Assembly (NCBI GenBank): GCA_018065295.1
Contig: JAGHTQ010000056.1
Location: 1-5,192 of the forward strand
Direction of reading: 5' to 3'
DNA length: 5,192 nucleotides
DNA from: Candidatus Colimonas fimequi
GTDB lineage: Bacteria; Bacillota; Clostridia; Peptostreptococcales; Anaerovoracaceae
The translations under genes were made by a program, and so were the position numbers. Shown here piece by piece: positions 1-5,192 of this stretch (positions are counted from its first letter, which is position 1; the number at the start of each line of letters is the position of its first letter). A model generated the notes under the pieces. That model did no database searches. It was not told the DNA's origin and worked only from the letters and a program-made list of their open reading frames with translations.

Positions 1-722
1 TAGTCTTCAAGATCTACGCTGCAGTTGTGGTGAACCTTCTGAACGTCGTCGTTTTCTTCCAGAATGTCGATCATCTTCTTCAGCTGCTTCATGTCGTGCT
101 CATCCTTAGGAGCTGCTTCTACTGAAGGAACGTATTCGATTTCTGATGAAACGATTTCATATCCAGCTGCCTGGATTGCTTCGTGAACGTCTGTGTAAAC
201 ATCCGGTTCAGTCTGGATTTCGAAGCTATCTTCTTCAACGATCATGTCGTCTGCGCCTGCTTCGAGAGCAACTTCCATAACTTCATCTTCATCAAGACCT
301 TCTGCGTCGATAATGATAACGCCCTTACGAGCGAAGTTGTATGATACGCAACCAGGAGTGCCCAGGTTACCACCGTACTTACTGAATGTTGATCTTACTG
401 CTGCTGTAGTTCTGTTTCTGTTATCTGTCAGTGTTTCAACGATAACAGCAACGCCGCCAACACCATAACCTTCGAATGAGAGTTCTTCGTAAGTTTCGCC
501 AGCCAGTTCGCCAGTACCCTTCTTAATAGCTCTCTTAATGTTGTCGTTAGGCATTGAGATTGCCTTAGCCTTATCGATAGCAACTCTTAAAGTAGCGTTG
601 TATTCTGGATCTCCACCATTCTTAGCAGCTACTGTGATTGCTCTAGCATACTTAGTGAACATTGCAGCTCTCTTGCTGTCCTGAGCTGCCTTTCTTCCTG
701 CAATTGTACCGTGTCTTCCCAT
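1..722 (-). CDS. yebC: YebC/TACO1-family protein (stop codon cut by window edge)
   Basis: This encodes a cytoplasmic YebC/PmpR/TACO1-family protein. The family has long been annotated as a transcriptional regulator, but work on mitochondrial TACO1 and bacterial homologues points to a role in translation, so the product name should be read cautiously. The reading frame gives 240 residues and then TA plus a base outside the window. A TAA or TAG stop fits, because 240 residues is the usual family length. The start (ATG at 722-720) is fixed by the canonical N-terminus MGRHGTIAGRKAAQDSKRAA and a strong Shine-Dalgarno just upstream. Other family hallmarks are PNDNIKRAIKKGTGE (about residues 58-72), FEGYGVGGVAVIVE (83-96), TDNRNRT (99-105), the GGNLG segment (117-121) and DVYTDVHEAIQAAGYE (174-189). 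Residue 88 is Val where, from memory, many homologues have Pro (GYGPGG). It lies downstream of the giant activase on the same strand with its own promoter. Identification is confident; the molecular role is not settled by sequence. Confidence 0.95.
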   Translation of the reverse strand, partial: MGRHGTIAGRKAAQDSKRAAMFTKYARAITVAAKNGGDPEYNATLRVAIDKAKAISMPNDNIKRAIKKGTGELAGETYEELSFEGYGVGGVAVIVETLTDNRNRTTAAVRSTFSKYGGNLGTPGCVSYNFARKGVIIIDAEGLDEDEVMEVALEAGADDMIVEEDSFEIQTEPDVYTDVHEAIQAAGYEIVSSEIEYVPSVEAAPKDEHDMKQLKKMIDILEENDDVQKVHHNCSVDLED

Positions 723-728
723 TAAAGA

Positions 729-736
729 CACCTCCC
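729..736 (-). promoter_or_regulatory. Shine-Dalgarno site of yebC
   Basis: Read on the minus strand this is GGGAGGTG, a near-perfect anti-16S match, followed by six bases (TCTTTA) and then ATG at 722. It decides the yebC start and suggests efficient translation. Confidence 0.9.
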
Positions 737-757
737 TTTCTGTTTTTTTCCGTTGGT

Positions 758-786
758 ATTATACACCTATTCGGCATAAGGTTCAA
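758..786 (-). promoter_or_regulatory. Sigma-A-type promoter for yebC
   Basis: On the minus strand there is TTGAAC (781-786), a 17-base spacer and a consensus TATAAT (758-763). The -35 box starts only two bases beyond the stop codon of the upstream gene. Initiation about seven bases past the -10 would give a leader of roughly 28 bases containing the Shine-Dalgarno. The hexamer match and optimal spacing are seen directly; activity is inferred. It implies yebC can be expressed independently of the activase gene, although no terminator hairpin is visible in the 66-base gap (723-788), so read-through is also possible. Confidence 0.8.
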
Positions 787-788
787 GT

Positions 789-3700
789 TTATTCGTTATC
801 AGCCTTAGCTTCTGCTTCTTTTTTGGCAAGATTCTTATGTGCAGTTGCCATCATAAGCTTGATTCTGTTCAGCTGGTTAACATCTGAAGCGCCTGGGTCG
901 TAGTCGATTGGAACGATGTTAGCCAGTGGATTTCTCTTTCTCATTGGCTTCATCATGCCCTTACCTACAACGTGGTTAGGCAGACATGCGAATGGCTGCA
1001 TGCAAATGATGTTCTCAACGCCATCGTCAATAAGGTCAACCATTTCACCTGTAAGGAGCCAACCTTCGCCGCACTGGTTACCAATTGAGATAACCTCGCT
1101 AGCCTTAGCTGCGATTTCTTCAATACGGAGTGGTTCATGGAATCTCTTAGTTGAATTGAGCGCCTTTCTCAGTGGCTTACGGATCATCTCGATGACCTGA
1201 ATAGCCGCCTTATTACCCATCATCTGCTTGTAAGTACCTGACAGATACTTGTAGTTAAATTCCTTACTGTACATGCCGTACAGGAGGAAGTCTGTCAAGT
1301 CAAGCACTACAGCTTCGCCACCTTCGCTCTCGATGATGTTAACAACATCATTGTTAGCGATAGGATGATATTTAACAAGGATTTCACCAACTACACCAAC
1401 TCTTGGCTTCTTAAGGCCTTCGATAAGTGGCAGTTCGTCGAAGTCCTTGGCAATACCCATAAGGTCCTTCTTAAACTTGCGGAAGTCGTTCTTCTTAAGA
1501 GTTTCATGAGCAACCTGACGCCACTTCTTATAAAGTGCATCAGCTGAGCCTGGCTCTACTTCATAAGGTCTAGTTCTATAAAGAACTCTCATAAACATAT
1601 CGCCATACATAACGCCCATCATAGCTCTCTTAACAACGCTAACATTCCAGTTAAAGCCTGGGTTTGATTCAAGGCCTGACATGTTAACTGAAATAACAGG
1701 AATCTGTGGGCATCCCATGTCCTTAAATGCCTTACGCAAAAGTGACACGTAGTTTGATGCTCTGCACTGACCGCCTGTCTGGCTCATGAGTACAGCGCAC
1801 TTATCAAGGTCAACTTCACCAGTCTTAAGGTATGCAATAACCTGACCCAGTGAAACGATTGTTGGATAACATGCATCGTTGTTGATATATCTGAGACCTT
1901 CGTCAACAGCTGACTTATCAACCTTAGGAAGTCTCAGAGCCTTGTAACCTTCAGCTGCGAAAGCAGTCTCAAGGAACTGGAAGTGGATTGGTGACATCTC
2001 AGGCATGAGAATTGTGTAATCCTTCTTCATTTCCTTTGTGAAAATCTCACGCTGGTAAGGTTCATGATAATCAACGTGCTTAACACCGTTCTTCTCACGT
2101 TCGTCCATAGCTGCCTTAAGTGATCTGATTCTGATTCTTGCAGCACCCATGTTAGTTCCTTCGTCGATCTTAAGAACTGTATAAAGCTTGTTAGTGTTCT
2201 TAGCAATTTCTTCAACCTGATCGGTTGTTACTGCGTCTACGCCGCATCCGAATGAGTTAAGCTGTACAACTTCAACGTCATCTCTTGTGCCTGCGAATGT
2301 TGCAGCCTTATAAAGTCTTGAGTGGTAAGTCCACTGGTCCAGAACTCTGATTGGTCTTGCCATATCTGCAAGATGATATACAGAGTCTTCTGTGAGAACT
2401 ACCATGTCAAATGATGTGATGATCTTATCAAGACCGTGGTTGATTTCTGGATCCAGGTGATATGGACGGCCACTGAGAACAACGCACTTCTTGCCGTTCT
2501 TCTCTGCCCATTCAAGATACATCTCGCCGTGTCTCTTAATGTCAGCGTGGAATTCCTTATCCTCTGCTCTAGCCAGTTTAACAGCCTCGATTATTTCCTT
2601 CTTGCTAATGCCTCTGTCCTTAAAATGTCTGAACAGTTCTCTAGCAAGGAAGTCATCATTATCATATGGCAGGAATGGATGAATAAAGTTAGTACCGTAT
2701 TCTTCGAATACTTCGTCCATGTTTCCTGCAATTACTTCTGGATATGTAGCAACTACTGGACAGTTGTAGTGGTTAGGAGCAGTTTCGTCTTCAATACGTT
2801 CATAGTTAATTGAAGGATAGAAAATGTCCTTAACACCTGACTGAACCAGATTCTTAATATGTCCATGTACCAGTTTAGCTGGATAGCAAGCAGTATCTGA
2901 TGCGATAGTATCCATACCGTTCTCATACAGATCCTTGCTTGATGGAGCTGACAGTTCAACTCTGAAACCAAGCTGTGTGAAGAATGTGAACCAGAATGGA
3001 TAGTTCTCATACATGTTCAGCACTCTAGGAATACCAATCACGCCGCGAGGTGCGTCTTCTGCTGCAAGAGGTTCATACTTGAACAGTCTCTCGTATTTAT
3101 ACTGATAAAGGTTTGGCAGCTTATCTTCTTCGTTAACTGTCTTACCTTCGCCCTTCTCACATCTGTTACCTGTGAAGAATCTTGAACCGTCATTGAACTT
3201 GTTAACAGTCATCATGCAGTTATTCTCACAGCCCTTACATCTAATGTGACTTGTCTTAACTTCGAAGTTATCAAGCTGCTCAGGAGTGTAAATAGTTGAA
3301 AGTTCGCCATCAACGTGCTCTGCCTTAGCTATAAGTGCTGCACCGTATGCGCCCATGAGACCAGCGATATCAGGACGAACGATCTCCTTACCCATGATGT
3401 TCTCGATTGAACGGAGAACTGCATCATTAAGGAATGTACCACCCTGTACAACGATCTTCTCACCTGCTTCGTCAGGATTTCTCAGCTTAATTACCTTGTA
3501 CAGTGCGTTTCTGATTACTGAGTATGACAGACCAGCTGAGATATCGCCGATAGTCGCGCCTTCCTTCTGAGCCTGCTTAACCTTAGAGTTCATGAATACT
3601 GTACATCTAGTACCCAGATCTACTGGTGATTCAGCGAAGAGTGCTTCCTTCGCGAAGTCTTTAACGCCAAGGTTAACTGACTTAGCATAAGTTTCGATAA

Positions 3701-5042
3701 ATGAGCCGCAGCCTGATGAACATGCTTCGTTAAGCATGATGTTATAGATAGCGCCATCTCTAATTCTCATACACTTCATGTCCTGTCCACCGATGTCCAG
3801 GATGAAGTCAACGCCTGGCAGGAATTCTTCTGCTGCCTTGTAGTGAGCCATTGTTTCAATCTCGCCAGTATCAGCCTTATATGCAGCCTTAATAAGATGT
3901 TCACCATAGCCTGTAGTACATACTCTAGCAATGTGTGCATCTTCTGGGAGCATTGAGTATAACTCACGGAGCATTGTCATTGTTGCTTCGAGAGGTTTAC
4001 CCTCGTTATTTCTATAATATGAGTAAAGGAGTTTCTTATCTTCGTCGATAAGAGCAGCCTTAGTTGTTGTTGAACCAGCATCGATACCAAGGTAAACGTT
4101 GCCCTTAGCATCAGCAATGTCAGCGCGAGCAATCTTATGCTCGTAGTGTCTTGCCTGGAACTTATCGTAGTCTTCCTGATCTGCGAAGAGTGGATCTACT
4201 CTCTTAGTGTCACTGAGTACTGATGGATCTGACTCTTCGATTCTCTGCATCAGTGCTCCGAAGCTCATGTCATCATAATTAGATGCATTCATAGCAGCAC
4301 CGATTGCAACGAAGTACTTACCGTCTTCTGGGAAGATGATTTCATCATCCTTAAGCTCAAGAGTATCGATAAATCTCTTACGCAGTTCTGATAAGAATGA
4401 CAGCGGACCACCCAGGAAAGCTACCTTACCTCTAATTGGGTGACCACATGCAAGACCACTGATAGTCTGGTTTACTACCGCCTGGAAAATTGAAGCTGCC
4501 AGGTCTTCAATAGCTGCACCTTCGTTAAAAAGTGGCTTAATATCAGTCTTAGCGAATACGCCGCATCTAGCTGCGATAGGATAAATCATATTGTGATACT
4601 TCGCAGCCTCGTTAAGACCCATGGCATCAGTGTTCAGAAGAACTGCCATCTGGTCAATAAAAGCACCAGTACCGCCTGCGCAAGTACCGTTCATTCTCTG
4701 TTCAATTGTCGTGCCATAGAATGTAATCTTAGCATCTTCTCCGCCCAGTTCGATAGCAACATCAGTTTCTGGAATCAGCGCCTCTACAGCAGCACTGCAA
4801 GTTACTACTTCCTGTTCGAATGGAATGCCCATTACCTTGGCAAAAGAAAGACCACCAGAACCAGTGATAACAATCTTAAGTTCCTGATCGCCGATTTCTT
4901 CAAATAACTGCTTAAGAAGCATTACTAAGGTCTCAAAGACGTTAGACATATGTCTCTCGTATCTGCTGTAAGTAACCTTGTCATTTTCGTCAAGCATTAT
5001 GAGCTTGACTGTTGTTGAACCAACGTCAATACCAAGTCTCAT
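789..5042 (-). CDS. Giant acyl-CoA dehydratase activase/reductase-like fusion protein (two BcrAD/BadFG ATPase domains plus HgdB-like region)
   Basis: This encodes a 1,417-residue cytoplasmic protein predicted to couple ATP hydrolysis to low-potential electron transfer. The class is that of the activators of 2-hydroxyacyl-CoA dehydratase and benzoyl-CoA reductase; the substrate is unknown. ATPase domain 1 (about 1-255) has the phosphate motif LGIDVGSTTVK (3-13), IELGGEDAKI (97-106), and Cys121 and Cys160. ATPase domain 2 (about 316-575) has LGIDAGSTTTK (318-328), ILDIGGQDMK (414-423), and Cys441 and Cys480. The cysteine spacing of 39 in each matches the cluster ligands I recall for HgdC. A linker carries Cys602, 605, 609 and 628. 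Residues about 660-980 fit the DUF2229-type 'CoA enzyme activase' region (SGRPYHLDPEINHG, 857-870; DEGTNMGAARIRIRSL, 960-975). Residues about 1006-1400 form a second HgdB-like region (NNDACYP, 1054-1060; YDPGASDVNQLNRIKLM, 1381-1397). No signal peptide or membrane segment is seen. The charged tail ends in stop TAA. The length is near the roughly 1,400 residues I recall for this family, with no sign of truncation. The family is confident; the physiological reaction is unassigned. Confidence 0.93.
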   Translation of the reverse strand: MRLGIDVGSTTVKLIMLDENDKVTYSRYERHMSNVFETLVMLLKQLFEEIGDQELKIVITGSGGLSFAKVMGIPFEQEVVTCSAAVEALIPETDVAIELGGEDAKITFYGTTIEQRMNGTCAGGTGAFIDQMAVLLNTDAMGLNEAAKYHNMIYPIAARCGVFAKTDIKPLFNEGAAIEDLAASIFQAVVNQTISGLACGHPIRGKVAFLGGPLSFLSELRKRFIDTLELKDDEIIFPEDGKYFVAIGAAMNASNYDDMSFGALMQRIEESDPSVLSDTKRVDPLFADQEDYDKFQARHYEHKIARADIADAKGNVYLGIDAGSTTTKAALIDEDKKLLYSYYRNNEGKPLEATMTMLRELYSMLPEDAHIARVCTTGYGEHLIKAAYKADTGEIETMAHYKAAEEFLPGVDFILDIGGQDMKCMRIRDGAIYNIMLNEACSSGCGSFIETYAKSVNLGVKDFAKEALFAESPVDLGTRCTVFMNSKVKQAQKEGATIGDISAGLSYSVIRNALYKVIKLRNPDEAGEKIVVQGGTFLNDAVLRSIENIMGKEIVRPDIAGLMGAYGAALIAKAEHVDGELSTIYTPEQLDNFEVKTSHIRCKGCENNCMMTVNKFNDGSRFFTGNRCEKGEGKTVNEEDKLPNLYQYKYERLFKYEPLAAEDAPRGVIGIPRVLNMYENYPFWFTFFTQLGFRVELSAPSSKDLYENGMDTIASDTACYPAKLVHGHIKNLVQSGVKDIFYPSINYERIEDETAPNHYNCPVVATYPEVIAGNMDEVFEEYGTNFIHPFLPYDNDDFLARELFRHFKDRGISKKEIIEAVKLARAEDKEFHADIKRHGEMYLEWAEKNGKKCVVLSGRPYHLDPEINHGLDKIITSFDMVVLTEDSVYHLADMARPIRVLDQWTYHSRLYKAATFAGTRDDVEVVQLNSFGCGVDAVTTDQVEEIAKNTNKLYTVLKIDEGTNMGAARIRIRSLKAAMDEREKNGVKHVDYHEPYQREIFTKEMKKDYTILMPEMSPIHFQFLETAFAAEGYKALRLPKVDKSAVDEGLRYINNDACYPTIVSLGQVIAYLKTGEVDLDKCAVLMSQTGGQCRASNYVSLLRKAFKDMGCPQIPVISVNMSGLESNPGFNWNVSVVKRAMMGVMYGDMFMRVLYRTRPYEVEPGSADALYKKWRQVAHETLKKNDFRKFKKDLMGIAKDFDELPLIEGLKKPRVGVVGEILVKYHPIANNDVVNIIESEGGEAVVLDLTDFLLYGMYSKEFNYKYLSGTYKQMMGNKAAIQVIEMIRKPLRKALNSTKRFHEPLRIEEIAAKASEVISIGNQCGEGWLLTGEMVDLIDDGVENIICMQPFACLPNHVVGKGMMKPMRKRNPLANIVPIDYDPGASDVNQLNRIKLMMATAHKNLAKKEAEAKADNE

Positions 5043-5050
5043 AAATCTTT

Positions 5051-5056
5051 ACCTCT
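5051..5056 (-). promoter_or_regulatory. Shine-Dalgarno site of the giant activase gene
   Basis: The minus strand reads AGAGGT, followed by eight bases (AAAGATTT) and ATG at 5042. Together with the protein starting directly at the first phosphate-binding strand (MRLGIDVGST, as usual for this ATPase fold), it supports this start codon. Confidence 0.8.
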
Positions 5057-5129
5057 AAATCAATTTTATATAATAACTAAATTGTTTCCTTAAAATCACA
5101 AGAAAACTCGAGAAAGGTCCTAGTTTCCC

Positions 5130-5160
5130 TTTTATAATATGATATTGTATTTTATAATAT
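5130..5160. repeat. Two 11-bp direct repeats, 20 bp apart
   Basis: The sequence ttttataatat occurs at 5130-5140 and again at 5150-5160, exactly 20 bp start to start, about two helical turns. Each copy carries a TATAAT hexamer on the plus strand (5133-5138, 5153-5158) and TATTATAAAA on the minus strand. They sit within or next to the predicted activase promoter. This could be duplicated -10 elements, paired binding sites, or chance in AT-rich DNA. Confidence 0.5.
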
Positions 5161-5177
5161 TTATATGAAAAGTTCAA
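5149..5177 (-). promoter_or_regulatory. Candidate sigma-A-type promoter of the giant activase gene
   Basis: On the minus strand TTGAAC (5172-5177) is followed by a 17-base spacer and TAAAAT (5149-5154), five of six matches to the -10 consensus. Initiation near 5142 would give a leader of about 100 bases before the ATG at 5042. The region is very AT-rich, so chance matches to the -10 are likely. The -35 hexamer is the same as that of the yebC promoter, which adds some weight. A possible divergent gene starting at 5165 would overlap the -35 box. Confidence 0.5.
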
Positions 5178-5192
5178 TCAGCAAAGAAGAAT
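5165..5192 (+). CDS. Possible start of a divergent gene (partial, runs off window)
   Basis: An ATG at 5165-5167 opens a frame reading MKSSISKEE to the window edge without a stop. Its hydrophilic, lysine/glutamate-rich start looks protein-like, but only nine codons are visible and no function can be given. No Shine-Dalgarno precedes it. A plus-strand TATAAT (5153-5158) lies six bases upstream, which would fit a nearly leaderless transcript. The alternative is that this is non-coding upstream DNA or part of a gene on the other strand whose end cannot be seen. Confidence 0.2.

Noticed and set aside
244..468. 74-codon open frame on the plus strand
   Set aside because: It is antisense to yebC. 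Its Ser/Thr/Pro-rich translation is what reverse-complemented coding sequence tends to give, and yebC has full-length family motifs on the other strand.
742..749. T-run on the plus strand as a rho-independent terminator
   Set aside because: No GC-rich stem precedes it on the plus strand and no plus-strand gene ends there. For minus-strand genes it is an A-run in the yebC leader.
2436..2813. 125-codon open frame on the plus strand
   Set aside because: It lies wholly antisense within the well-supported activase gene and encodes a low-complexity, hydrophobic product with no recognisable domain. The other antisense frames inside 789-5042 are the same kind of shadow.
316..5042. Internal duplication as a sign of a recent repeat or assembly artefact
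   Set aside because: The two ATPase domains are only distantly similar in sequence and have distinct motifs (GGED versus GGQD). This is an old domain duplication typical of the family and not a recent or artefactual repeat.
5043..5142. Riboswitch or T-box in the activase leader
   Set aside because: The leader is AT-rich and about 100 bases, with only one weak stem, no T-box AGGGTGG-type motif, no recognisable riboswitch core and no terminator/antiterminator pair.

Overview
The window (5,192 bases, fairly balanced base composition with AT-rich intergenic DNA) reads as a chromosomal fragment from an anaerobic Clostridia-type Firmicute. The support is strong GGAGG-like Shine-Dalgarno sites, sigma-A-like promoters, frequent AGA arginine codons, and a giant oxygen-sensitive-type acyl-CoA dehydratase activase, a protein family common in amino-acid-fermenting and other strict anaerobes. 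Genus cannot be assigned from this sequence alone.

Layout, read in the direction of transcription (minus strand, right to left). Positions 5043-5192 are an AT-rich control region holding a candidate promoter, an 11-bp direct repeat, a weak hairpin and a Shine-Dalgarno. They may also hold the first codons of a divergent plus-strand gene. Positions 5042-789 are one 1,417-residue gene: two BcrAD/BadFG (HgdC-type) ATPase domains in tandem, a four-cysteine linker, and a long C-terminal half resembling the reductase/dehydratase subunits that such ATPases normally feed with electrons. Positions 788-723 are a 66-bp gap with a near-consensus promoter and a strong Shine-Dalgarno. Positions 722-1 encode a YebC/TACO1-family protein, complete except for the last base of its probable stop codon, which falls just outside the window.

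The two genes are co-directional with no visible terminator between them, so read-through is possible, but the downstream gene clearly has its own promoter. There is no obvious functional link: YebC is a housekeeping gene-expression factor, whereas the large protein is a predicted ATP-driven low-potential electron-transfer machine of unassigned substrate. No dehydratase, CoA-transferase, CRISPR, mobile element or RNA gene is visible. The most interesting object is the large fusion protein. Its architecture belongs to a known but, to my knowledge, biochemically uncharacterised family, so this is a functional-assignment question and not a new system.
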